A DNA stretch of 64,000 nt from Alphaproteobacteria bacterium (GTDB lineage: Bacteria > Pseudomonadota > Alphaproteobacteria > UBA6615), in assembly GCA_021774445.1 (NCBI GenBank), contig JAJFJA010000046.1:112562-176561 (forward strand). Reading direction: 5' to 3'. Within the stretch, counting starts at the first letter, position 1; every line of letters starts with the position of its first letter. The position numbers were made by a program, and so were the translations under genes. The notes beneath the pieces were generated by a model that saw nothing but the letters and a program-made list of their open reading frames with translations, was not told where the DNA came from and searched no databases. Below, one piece after another: positions 52,221-60,679 of the stretch.

Positions 52221-53723
52221 TCAAGCTGCCAGGTCGGCAAGGCGGCGTAACGCCGCCGGCAAGTGATCAATCAAATCATCGGCGATGAGGCCCAACCCGA
52301 AGAGCCTTGCCGCCTCACCGTGCAGCCAGGCGCCGGCGGCTGCCGAATCGAGCGCCGGCATTCCCTGGGCCATCAGCCCGGTGATCAGGCCTGCCAGCAC
52401 ATCACCGGCGCCGGCGGTTGCCAAACTTGGCGGCGCGTTCTCATTGATCAACGCCACGCCGGAGGGGTCCGCCACCACGGTATCCGGCCCCTTGAGCAAC
52501 ACCACCGCCCCGCTCGCCACGGCCGCCGCCCTCGTCCGCGCCAACTTGTCACCGTCCGTGGTTATTTCCCCTTGTCCGAACAGCCGCCGAAACTCGCCCT
52601 CATGAGGCGTCAGCACACAGTCGCGTGTTATCGCGTCGAACAGCGCCTCCGGCCTATCGGCGAAGACGGAAAGCCCATCGGCGTCCAACACGCACCGCTT
52701 GTCCGCCCCTAAGGCCGCCAACACTCGATCTCGCGTCGTCGCCGACAATCCATTTCCCGGGCCAACCAGTAGCGCGGTCACCCGCGGGTCGCCGACCAGA
52801 CCTTCGAAGGCGGCGCCATCGCCAATTTCGCGCACGATCACACTGGCCAGACCTGTCCGATAGACCGCCGCGGCCTCCGGGGGGCTTGCTATGGTCACCA
52901 GGCCCGCCCCACTACGCAGGGCCGCGGCGGCGGCCAGGCGGGCCGCACCCGTTGCCGTGGCGCCGCCCTGCACGACGGCATGGCCGCGTGTGTATTTGTG
53001 ACCCTCTGCCCGGGGCCAGGGGAATTCGCGACGCCAGGCGGCTGGATCATTGGCGAAGCAACGCGGCGCGATCTCGGTCAGGACGGCCTCGGGAATTCCG
53101 ATATCCGCCACTGTGACTAACCCACATAACGCCCTTCCCGGCAGCAGCAGATGGCCGGTTTTTCGTCGAAAGAAGGTAACCGTCTCGACCGCCGCCGCCG
53201 CTACCCCTCTGACGGCGCCGGTATCGCCATCGACGCCGCTCGGGACATCCACCGCGACCACCGGTACATCGGACGCTGCCAAGCACCTGACGACGTCGCC
53301 GGCGGCGCCATCGAGGCCTCGCGTCAGGCCGGCACCAAACAGCGCATCGACGACCAGGCCGGTATCGCTCAACAATGCCGGCGACAGCGGTTCCACGGCG
53401 CCCTGCCAGCGACCCGCCATGACGGCGGCGTCGCCGGATAGTCGATCGACCCGGCCCAACAGGCCAAGCCGAACGGTTCGCCCCGCCTCCAACAGCAGCC
53501 GGGCCGCAACGAAGCCGTCGCCGCCATTGTTTCCGGGGCCGCAAAGTACGGCGATTGCGTCGCCGGCCGAAGTCCGCTTGAGGACGGCATGGGCGACGGC
53601 TTTGCCGGCAGCCTCCATGAGCGCCGTTCCGGAATTACCGGCAGCCATCGCCGCGGCATCGGCGCGATACATCTGCTCAACCGACAGCAATGCAACGCTG
53701 TACGGCCAATGTTCTCGATCCAT
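52221..53723 (-). CDS. nnr: Bifunctional NAD(P)HX epimerase / ADP-dependent NAD(P)HX dehydratase
   Basis: Repairs hydrated NADH and NADPH. It has 500 residues, a fusion of two domains. The N-terminal epimerase (NnrE, about 1-215) has LCGPGNNGGDGFVAARLL near 60-77 and the VDVPSGVDGDTG loop. The C-terminal ADP-dependent dehydratase (NnrD, about 225-500) is ribokinase-like, with VLTPHEGEFRRLFG, VVLLKGPDTVVADP and the catalytic TAGAGDVLAG near 435. It follows the lipoprotein gene by 58 bases on the same strand. Confidence 0.95.
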   Translation of the reverse strand: MDREHWPYSVALLSVEQMYRADAAAMAAGNSGTALMEAAGKAVAHAVLKRTSAGDAIAVLCGPGNNGGDGFVAARLLLEAGRTVRLGLLGRVDRLSGDAAVMAGRWQGAVEPLSPALLSDTGLVVDALFGAGLTRGLDGAAGDVVRCLAASDVPVVAVDVPSGVDGDTGAVRGVAAAAVETVTFFRRKTGHLLLPGRALCGLVTVADIGIPEAVLTEIAPRCFANDPAAWRREFPWPRAEGHKYTRGHAVVQGGATATGAARLAAAAALRSGAGLVTIASPPEAAAVYRTGLASVIVREIGDGAAFEGLVGDPRVTALLVGPGNGLSATTRDRVLAALGADKRCVLDADGLSVFADRPEALFDAITRDCVLTPHEGEFRRLFGQGEITTDGDKLARTRAAAVASGAVVLLKGPDTVVADPSGVALINENAPPSLATAGAGDVLAGLITGLMAQGMPALDSAAAGAWLHGEAARLFGLGLIADDLIDHLPAALRRLADLAA

Positions 53724-53781
53724 TGGTACCCGGCTATTTTCCTCAGCGAACCACTACATTAACGCCGAAGCTACCGGCCTG

Positions 53782-54420
53782 TCAGCGCACCAATGCGGCG
53801 ATATTCACGGCTTCCTGATAATCTGTCGAACACGACGCCAGGGTACGTTCAACATCCCGACACAGCCGTAGCGGCCAGGCCTCGGCTAAACCCGCCTCAT
53901 TCACCGCCTCTTGCCCGGCAACCGTGACGACGCGATAGACGACTTCGTTATCGACCATCGCCGGCACGACCTCCGGCGACAATATCGCATGGTGCTCTGC
54001 AAACCGCTGGGTGTTCACCCAATAAGAGAAGCTGGCCACCACCAAATAAGTTTCCTCGGCGGTCGCGGCGGTCGCCTCTCCCGGCGCTGCGGAGGCAGTC
54101 AACACCGGCCCCCAGCGCGGCTCCAGTCGCCTCGGCGCCAACTCGACACCGAAGCGGTCTGTTTCGTCCGCCGCCGACGCCACGGCCACTGACCCGACGT
54201 TCTCCAAAACATCGCCGCGGCACAACAGGTTCTCGGTCATTATCCGATGTAGCGCACAGTCACGCCCGGCAACCGTCGAAAGCGCATGATCCGTCAAGCT
54301 CTTCCCCGACGACACGTAGCTGACGCCATCGGCAGCGTAAGTAGCGATAACGATCGCCGGCGGCAGGCCACAGCCCGACAGCACCATTAACGGCAACAAG
54401 ATCCAGAACCGCAGCTTCAT
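53782..54420 (-). CDS. Lipoprotein of unknown function
   Basis: A 212-residue predicted lipoprotein. The signal is MKLRFWILLPLMVLSGCG with the lipobox Cys at residue 17. The mature N-terminus has a hydrophobic stretch (LPPAIVIATYAADGVSYV) and then GRDCALHRIMTENLLCRGD, a two-Cys motif seen in uncharacterised alphaproteobacterial lipoproteins. The C-terminal half contains a run of small residues and FSYWVNTQRFAEHHAIL. I do not recognise a function. The start has AAGGAG nine bases upstream, set within a small perfect hairpin that is annotated separately. Confidence 0.75.
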   Translation of the reverse strand: MKLRFWILLPLMVLSGCGLPPAIVIATYAADGVSYVSSGKSLTDHALSTVAGRDCALHRIMTENLLCRGDVLENVGSVAVASAADETDRFGVELAPRRLEPRWGPVLTASAAPGEATAATAEETYLVVASFSYWVNTQRFAEHHAILSPEVVPAMVDNEVVYRVVTVAGQEAVNEAGLAEAWPLRLCRDVERTLASCSTDYQEAVNIAALVR

Positions 54421-54423
54421 CGG

Positions 54424-54438
54424 GGTCTCCTTGAGACC
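54424..54438 (-). promoter_or_regulatory. Hairpin overlapping the ribosome binding site of the lipoprotein gene
   Basis: On the minus strand GGTCTC (54438-54433), loop AAG, GAGACC (54429-54424) forms a perfect 6-base stem. The AAGGAG ribosome site is shared between loop and stem, 4-9 bases before the ATG at 54420. It could limit ribosome access. This is inference from sequence alone. Confidence 0.3.
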
Positions 54439-54789
54439 GACGGCATCTCGCCGATCCGTAAATCACCGATCGGCAATGCCCTCATGCATCTCCACCACTT
54501 TAGTAGAATGCAGTCGAAAAACGGGGTAATCAAAAGGGTTATCCCGGCCCTCCCATAGGACATATCCCAGGCGGATCGCGCCAAATCGCGCGGATCGCCG
54601 GCAAATCTCGGCCAGCCTCCTATCTTGCCGCCGGTGGTCGCGGCTTTGTCCGCGCGTGCGGAGAACCGTATTCAGCTACCTTGCCAACATCGTTAGGAGT
54701 AGCGGGATACTTTTAGTAAGCCTACGACGTACTTTTCCATGGCCTATGATCGGGCCCGAACTTCTCAACTGAACGCGCGAGATATTTGC
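54439..54789. other. Divergent gene-free stretch upstream of the glycan locus
   Basis: About 350 bases between the divergently read lipoprotein and amidotransferase genes; it should hold both promoters. It has more A+T than its surroundings near 54515-54540 and 54700-54780. A TATGAT (54743-54748) could be a -10 box for the plus-strand gene but no convincing -35 partner stands at the right distance. I see no RNA gene or open frame worth calling. Confidence 0.35.
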
Positions 54790-56760
54790 ATGTGCGGTAT
54801 TGCCGGATGGATCTGCGGCGCCGATCAAGCCCCGTCGGAGGCGCGCTTGGCGGCAATGACCGCGGCCATTAGACATCGCGGCCCTGATGACGCCGGCTCT
54901 TTCCATGCCCAAACCGTCGATGCGCGTTATAAGCTCGCCCTTGGATTTCGGCGACTTTCCATCATCGATATCGCCGGCGGCGCGCAACCGATGCAAGATC
55001 CGACGGGTGACCTGACGGTCATCTTCAATGGCGAAATCTATAATTTCCAAGATCTCCGCCGTCAGCTACAGGCTTCCGGCCACGAATTCCGCACCCGCTC
55101 CGACACCGAGGTCATCCTGCACGCCTACCGCGAATATGGTGAGGCATTTGTCGCCAAACTCCGCGGCATGTTTGCGATTGCCCTCTGGGACCGCCGCCAG
55201 CAGCGCCTGCTTCTGGCCCGCGACCCGTTTGGAAAAAAACCGTTGTTCCTTTACCAACGTGACAATTCCCTCTACTTCGCCTCCGAAATAAAGAGCCTGC
55301 TCGTCAACCCTGAAATCACCGCCGCGGTCGACCTCGACGCCGTGTGGGAATATCTCGCCTATCGATACGTCCCGGGCCCGGCGACCCTATTCCAGGGCAT
55401 AACCAAACTCCCACCCGGGACTCTCGCCGTTTGGCAGCACGGCCGGCTGCGTTCGCAGCGCTTCTTCACGCCCCCCGACGCCCGCCAGGAACGTCTCCAG
55501 CAACCGCCCGGCACCAATCTGGTGGATGCCTTTCTCGCCGAACTTGAGGAAGCGGTTCGTATCCGCATGATCGCGGATGTTCCCGTCGGCGCATTCCTAT
55601 CGGGTGGTATTGATTCCTCGGCGGTGGTCGGACTCATGAGCCGCCACAGCCCGCACCCCGTGAAGACGTTCGCCGCCGGGTTCAATGAGTCCCAATATAG
55701 CGAGCTGGACCATGCTGCCCTGATCGCCAAGCAATTCGGCGCCGATCATCATGAACACCGTATCCGCCCGGACGATCTCATGGGCGAGCTTCCCGCACTC
55801 GTGCGCTTCCGCGATGCGCCGGTCGCCGAACCTACCGATATCCCCATATTCATGCTATCGCGAGAGGCACGCAAAACCGTCACCGTCATCCTGACGGGTG
55901 AAGGCTCCGACGAGCTGCTCGGCGGCTATCCGAAGCACGTCTACCAGCGCTATGCCAAGGCCTATCAGGCTTTGATCCCGGGCTTCGTGCATGACAATGT
56001 CGTCATGCCCCTGACGTGGGCGCTGCCCTATCGCCTGCGTCGTGCCAAGACCGCTATTACCAACCTCGGCCTGCGTGATTTGCAGGACCAGCTACCCCGG
56101 TGGTTCGGCGCGCTTTCTTGGGCCGAACGGGCACGTCTCGCCGCCCTCGTGCCGCCAAGCCACCCTGCTACGGGCCAGACCCAGTTCGATTTTCCCGACG
56201 GCAATTCGGCGCTGCGCAACATTCTCATGTTCGACCAGCTAAGCTGGCTGCCGGACAACCTCCTCGAACGCGGCGACCGCATGACCATGGCCGCGTCAAT
56301 CGAGGCGCGCATGCCGTTTATGGACACCAAACTCGCGGAATTCATCGCCACGCTGCCCGACGATCACCGAGTTAGAGGTCGGCAAACCAAATGGATCCTC
56401 CGCCAGGCCATGGATCAGATCCTGCCTCGTTCGACGTTGCAAAGGCCCAAGGTTGGCTTTCGTGTGCCGGTCAACGAGTGGTTCCAAGGCGATCTTGGCG
56501 CCTATCTGGTCGATCTTGTCCTCGGCCCCCAATCCCACACCCGCGAATACTACGACGTGAACGTCCTGCGCCGGCGTATCGACGAGCATCGCAGCGCGCG
56601 CCAAAACCACGAAAAGTTATTGTGGTCCATCCTGAATCTCGAACTGTTCCACCGTGAGTGCTTGCAGCGGCCGCAGGCCGACGAAATACCCTCGCAGGCT
56701 CTGGCGACCGGCATTGTCGCCACGCCGATGCCTCAGGCCTTACGCAACAGCGTCCGGTAG
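54790..56760 (+). CDS. Asparagine synthase-like glutamine amidotransferase
   Basis: A 656-residue AsnB-family protein. The start is placed at ATG 54790 so that the nucleophile is Cys2 (MCGIAGWICG); the frame opens earlier at 54739. The N-terminal glutaminase domain (1-220) has AIRHRGPDDAG, VIFNGEIYNF and SDTEVILHAY. The C-terminal adenylating domain has the PPi loop FLSGGIDSSAVVGL near 268-281 and LTGEGSDELLGGYPKH near 375. Biochemically it is asparagine synthetase-like, but paralogues of this type in polysaccharide loci probably amidate sugar acids or another glycan substrate. Given the neighbours I favour the glycan role. The 3' end overlaps the convergent flippase gene by 28 bases. Confidence 0.85.
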   Translation: MCGIAGWICGADQAPSEARLAAMTAAIRHRGPDDAGSFHAQTVDARYKLALGFRRLSIIDIAGGAQPMQDPTGDLTVIFNGEIYNFQDLRRQLQASGHEFRTRSDTEVILHAYREYGEAFVAKLRGMFAIALWDRRQQRLLLARDPFGKKPLFLYQRDNSLYFASEIKSLLVNPEITAAVDLDAVWEYLAYRYVPGPATLFQGITKLPPGTLAVWQHGRLRSQRFFTPPDARQERLQQPPGTNLVDAFLAELEEAVRIRMIADVPVGAFLSGGIDSSAVVGLMSRHSPHPVKTFAAGFNESQYSELDHAALIAKQFGADHHEHRIRPDDLMGELPALVRFRDAPVAEPTDIPIFMLSREARKTVTVILTGEGSDELLGGYPKHVYQRYAKAYQALIPGFVHDNVVMPLTWALPYRLRRAKTAITNLGLRDLQDQLPRWFGALSWAERARLAALVPPSHPATGQTQFDFPDGNSALRNILMFDQLSWLPDNLLERGDRMTMAASIEARMPFMDTKLAEFIATLPDDHRVRGRQTKWILRQAMDQILPRSTLQRPKVGFRVPVNEWFQGDLGAYLVDLVLGPQSHTREYYDVNVLRRRIDEHRSARQNHEKLLWSILNLELFHRECLQRPQADEIPSQALATGIVATPMPQALRNSVR

Positions 56761-58016
56761 ACCCAGTCGATGTCCCCCCGCGTCGGCACGAAGATGGTCG
56801 CCGCCGAAATGCCTAGCTCGGTACGACCCCAATAGATCAGCATGGCCAGGCCCGCCGAATTGGTGACCAAGACCGCCAACGCCGCCCCGAGTATGCCCAT
56901 GGTCGGCAACAGCACCGCCAACAATGCGGCGAGCACCGCCACCGAAATCATTTCTGCCTTGCCCACCTTCAGGGCGCGGTCATGGGCAAAGAACCCAACG
57001 GCAAATACAAGCTTTCCCGCCAGCGGGATATTGGCGAGGATGAGGACATTGACGGTCGATGCCGCCGGCAGGAATTCCGCTCCGAACAGGGTACCCAGAA
57101 CCCATGGGGTAATTGCCATCAGCACCAGTGAGCCTGGTAGGGTGAGGGCCAGCATGCCCTTCATATAGGCTCCGAGCATCGTTGCCTTGTCGGCAGCGGA
57201 CGACTGCCCGGCAATATTCGGCAATGCCAGCAGCTCTGCTGTTTCGGCGAGCAGCAACGATCCACGAGCTATCGTCGCGGCCACGGTGTAAAGACCGAGT
57301 TCGGTCGCCGTGAGCAGCAAGGAAATGAGCGCCTGCCCGAGCCGTTCGCTGGCGAACAATCCCAAATCGCCATAATGAACCTTGATGCCATAAACCAGCA
57401 TCTCTTTTGCCGCCCCCCGTTCCGGGCGTGCGAACAACAGACCCCTGCGCGCGAGCATGAGTCCGCCAAGCACCACGACGACAGCGTTGGCCGCCAGCAT
57501 GGCCAGCGCGGCGTTCATGACCGACGCTTGGCCAAACAACCAAACCAACAGCACACCGACGGCGAAGTTAATGTGAACCAGAGTTCGCAAAATGTTGAAC
57601 TCGGTGATCATCATCGCCCCGCGAAACAGCGACTGTTGGACGATCGTAATCAGGTTCAGCGGGATGAATGCCAGGAAGACTAAGGCCACACGCAGCACGT
57701 CACCGCCGTAGCCGCTAAAGATGGCCGGATACAACAGGACGCCGACAACCACCATGATCGGACACATCACGGCCAGGAAAGTCATTCCGGTCCCATGCAC
57801 GACGCGCAGTGAGAACTTTCCCGCCGCCGCGAAATAGGTAATGGCTTCGTTGATGCCGAGCCGCCCTACAGTGGCGATGATCAGCGGCCACAGGAACACC
57901 GCAGCCAACTCGCCGCGGCCCTCGGGGCCGAGCATACGGGCAACCAACACGCCTGAGACAATGTTGGCAAGCTGTATGATGATCGACGCCATAGCCGAAA
58001 ACGACAGCGCCCTCAT
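56733..58016 (-). CDS. Wzx-like polysaccharide flippase (MATE/MOP superfamily)
   Basis: A 427-residue inner-membrane protein with about 12 hydrophobic helices. It begins with a typical oligosaccharide-flippase N-terminus (MASIIIQLANIVSGVLVARMLGPEGRG, quoted in part as VLVARMLGPEGRGELAAV). It would move undecaprenyl-linked glycan units across the inner membrane. The ATG lies 17 bases after the first FemAB-like gene, so the two are probably co-transcribed. The substrate is unknown. It converges with and overlaps the asparagine synthase-like gene. Confidence 0.8.
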   Translation of the reverse strand: MRALSFSAMASIIIQLANIVSGVLVARMLGPEGRGELAAVFLWPLIIATVGRLGINEAITYFAAAGKFSLRVVHGTGMTFLAVMCPIMVVVGVLLYPAIFSGYGGDVLRVALVFLAFIPLNLITIVQQSLFRGAMMITEFNILRTLVHINFAVGVLLVWLFGQASVMNAALAMLAANAVVVVLGGLMLARRGLLFARPERGAAKEMLVYGIKVHYGDLGLFASERLGQALISLLLTATELGLYTVAATIARGSLLLAETAELLALPNIAGQSSAADKATMLGAYMKGMLALTLPGSLVLMAITPWVLGTLFGAEFLPAASTVNVLILANIPLAGKLVFAVGFFAHDRALKVGKAEMISVAVLAALLAVLLPTMGILGAALAVLVTNSAGLAMLIYWGRTELGISAATIFVPTRGDIDWVYRTLLRKA

Positions 58017-58032
58017 CGGCAGGCTCGCGAAA

Positions 58033-59106
58033 TCATATAAAGTTCAAGCGCCGCTCGATCCGATTGAATGCTTTGTGCGGCACCGTCGAGATTGGCCCCA
58101 GCGGCAACCTCTGAAACACCCCCTCCGTCGCCCGCCTCACCCGTCGAATCCTCGCCACCGACGACGCATTTTCAACACGTCCGATTGCAATCGGTACTTT
58201 GCCGTCGCCCAACCTTTGCTTATCTTCAACATCTCCCCAGCCCATATCGATGGTTGATATGCCGAGCGACGGGGCATGCTCCGCCATCATCAGCACCAGC
58301 ATGATACCCGGCGAGTAGCTATAAAACTCCCGATCGTAAGCCGGAAACCATTGGTGCCATACCCTACGCGACCGCATGCCCAAATGCACCGAAATCAATC
58401 GATCGTTAGCATAAAGACATGAGAAGATGCCAGCAAAGCGATCCGTCTGTGTTTCGCAAAGACGCTTCAACAGGCTCAACGTCCAACTATGCCGGAAGAC
58501 GTTATAAGCACCGGTACGACGATACTGATCCCGCTTCCAAGCCAGCAGCGCCGCAAAAGCCTCCACGGTATTCCCGTGCAGTTCAAAGCGTAACGGGCCG
58601 ACTTCTCGTTCAAGCTTGTGGATCTTGCGTCGATTGCTCTTGATAATCTTGCTCTTTGCCCGTCGTCGCGCCTCGACATAGCCCTCAAAGCCTTGGGACA
58701 AATCCATCGTCGGCGAATACGTTTGCTCCCAATGATACGGCGAAAAGCTTCCCTGCGACGCCAGCATATGGTCGAAATCATAGACCGATAAACCGCACCC
58801 GCGGACTAGAGCGCCCCCATCCCAATCGAACGCCGGACTGGCAATCACCCCTTGATAGTCCGAAAGTGGACCACCGATCGGCTTGCCTACGCCCAGGGCC
58901 CGCCGTTGAAACGGAAAGAACCCGGCAATCTGGCCCGCATCTTCGATCAGACCGACGAAGGCATCGTCACGAACCTCCCCCACCGCCAGCGTAAATTCCG
59001 GGCAGAAATAAGGGCTTCCCAGCGTCGGATTGGTTTCCTGGAATTGGTACCAGAGCCGTACATGATCCGCCGTGAGTTCGCGGGGCCTGACAACACGAAC
59101 CTTCAT
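58033..59106 (-). CDS. FemAB/GNAT-type acyltransferase, copy 1
   Basis: A 357-residue protein of the CelD/BioF2-like acetyltransferase group (double GNAT fold related to FemAB). The start is ATG 59106 (MKVRVVRPRELTADH); an open frame to 59304 adds 66 residues with no counterpart in copy 2. Conserved-looking segments are CPEFTLAVGEVRDD (about 38-52), GFFPFQRRALGVGKP, GPLSDYQGVIASP, LLAWKRDQYRRTGAYNVF (about 187-204) and DMGWGDVEDKQRLGDG near 287-302. The acyl donor and acceptor are unknown. Such proteins in glycan loci are thought to acylate sugars or add amino acids. It is collinear with copy 2. Confidence 0.8.
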   Translation of the reverse strand: MKVRVVRPRELTADHVRLWYQFQETNPTLGSPYFCPEFTLAVGEVRDDAFVGLIEDAGQIAGFFPFQRRALGVGKPIGGPLSDYQGVIASPAFDWDGGALVRGCGLSVYDFDHMLASQGSFSPYHWEQTYSPTMDLSQGFEGYVEARRRAKSKIIKSNRRKIHKLEREVGPLRFELHGNTVEAFAALLAWKRDQYRRTGAYNVFRHSWTLSLLKRLCETQTDRFAGIFSCLYANDRLISVHLGMRSRRVWHQWFPAYDREFYSYSPGIMLVLMMAEHAPSLGISTIDMGWGDVEDKQRLGDGKVPIAIGRVENASSVARIRRVRRATEGVFQRLPLGPISTVPHKAFNRIERRLNFI

Positions 59107-59306
59107 GAGCCAGCGTCCTCTCGCCACCGAACAGCATGCGTTACGTATGCGGACATGACACCGAATCAGCGCGCTTCGACTAGAACACTTGTAAGGTTTC
59201 CCATGCGTTGGCGTCCACAACCCCGAAGAGGTACCTGAACGACAATAGATAGATCGTGCCGCCAAGCATCGCTCGCGCCAGCCGACCGGCGGCTCCAACG
59301 GCACAG

Positions 59307-60380
59307 TCAGGTAAAGTTCAGACGCCGCTCGATCCGATCGAACGCCTTCTTCGGCAGCGCCGAAAGTGGCCCCAGCGGCAGCCGATGGAACAGTCCTTCG
59401 GTGGCGCGTCTCAGACGACGGATCCCGGCTGCCGGCGACGCCTGCGCCACACAGCCGACGGCGATCGGCACCGATCCGTCGCCCAGCCTTTCCTTATATA
59501 GGCTGTCGCCCCAACCCAGATCGATCGTCGACAACCCCAGTGACGGCGCAACCTCGGCCATCTTCAGAATCTGAATGATCCCGGGTGAGTATCGCGAAAA
59601 AGCGCGATCATAGGTCGGGAACCAATAATGCCACACCGACCGCGACCGCATGCCCAGATGCACCGCGACCAGTTGATCGCCGGCATAGAGCGTCGAACAG
59701 ACGCCGGCAAACCCGGCGGTCTGAACTCGGCATATACGTTCCAGCAATCCTATCGTCCAGCGATGCTGAAACACGTCGTAGGCGCCGGTGCTGCGATACT
59801 GGTCGCGTTTCCATGCCAGCATCGCCGCGAAGGCATCGGGCGTGTCCTCATGCAGCTCGAACCGCAACTTCCCAACATCTCGCTCTAACTGTCGGGCCTT
59901 GCGCCCATGATCCGAGACGATCTTGCGCTTCGCCTTGCGCCGTCCGTCGACATAGGTCTCGAACCCTTGCGATAAATCCATCGTTCTCGAATACGTGAGC
60001 TCCGTATGATAGGACGCAAAGGCGTTTTGCGACGCCAGCATATGATCGAAGTCGTAAAGCGACAGACCGCAACCGCGTACCAGGTAGGACGCATCCCATT
60101 CGATTTCCGGACTGGCAATTACCCCTTGATAGTCCGAGAGCGGCCCCGCGATCGGCTTTCCGACCCCGAACGCTCGACGCTGAAACGGAAAGAAACCGAC
60201 GACTTCGCCGGCGTCCTCCATCACACCGACGAAAACATCATCCCGAACTTCCCCAACAGCCAGCGTAAACTCCGGACAGAAAAACGGGTTCGCTAGAGCT
60301 GGATTTGTTTCCTGGAGGTCGCGCCAAAACTGCAGGTGATCAGCCGAGAGTTGCCGTGGCTTGACTACATGAACCTTCAC
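59307..60380 (-). CDS. FemAB/GNAT-type acyltransferase, copy 2
   Basis: A 357-residue paralogue of copy 1. Aligned by eye without a single gap, about 248 of 357 residues are identical. It begins at GTG 60380 (MKVHVVKPRQLSADH) with GAGG upstream. The same anchors are present: CPEFTLAVGEVRDD, GPLSDYQGVIASP, LAWKRDQYRSTGAYDVF and LGWGDSLYKERLGDG. The most divergent stretches are about residues 121-175 and 225-235, the likely specificity regions. A gap of 200 bases separates the copies. The first gene of this minus-strand set is therefore copy 2. Confidence 0.8.
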   Translation of the reverse strand: MKVHVVKPRQLSADHLQFWRDLQETNPALANPFFCPEFTLAVGEVRDDVFVGVMEDAGEVVGFFPFQRRAFGVGKPIAGPLSDYQGVIASPEIEWDASYLVRGCGLSLYDFDHMLASQNAFASYHTELTYSRTMDLSQGFETYVDGRRKAKRKIVSDHGRKARQLERDVGKLRFELHEDTPDAFAAMLAWKRDQYRSTGAYDVFQHRWTIGLLERICRVQTAGFAGVCSTLYAGDQLVAVHLGMRSRSVWHYWFPTYDRAFSRYSPGIIQILKMAEVAPSLGLSTIDLGWGDSLYKERLGDGSVPIAVGCVAQASPAAGIRRLRRATEGLFHRLPLGPLSALPKKAFDRIERRLNFT

Positions 60381-60679
60381 GCAGGAATCCTCGCGTCGCG
60401 GGCGGACTAGTCGCCAAACCGTTTCACCAAGCGTGGCTTCTTTTGTTGTACTGCGCGCGTCACTTCGCCGTCCACATCGCCGAGGGACTACTACCGCGCC
60501 AAGTCGGTAACGTTAGCGACAGCTCACCGTGAAGCCACCAGTATCGCCGAAATTGTTTGGTGCAATACCCCAAACGATAGATGTACTGATCCCGTTCTTT
60601 GGTGGCCGGGTCGCCAAATGTCTCTGGTGACATTAGCCGCCGGGCTCCATAATTCCTCCGTTCCAAAACACGGCCATCC
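60381..60679. other. Divergent gene-free stretch in the glycan locus
   Basis: About 300 bases between the divergent starts of FemAB copy 2 and the first deacetylase gene; it should carry promoters for both directions. An open frame of 73 codons on the minus strand (60681-60460) has mixed codon use and no recognisable family, so I do not call it a gene. No RNA gene or repeat is visible. Confidence 0.4.

Noticed and set aside
51941..52270. Minus-strand open frame of 109 codons downstream of nnr
   Set aside because: It begins inside nnr in another frame and shows no domain or credible start.
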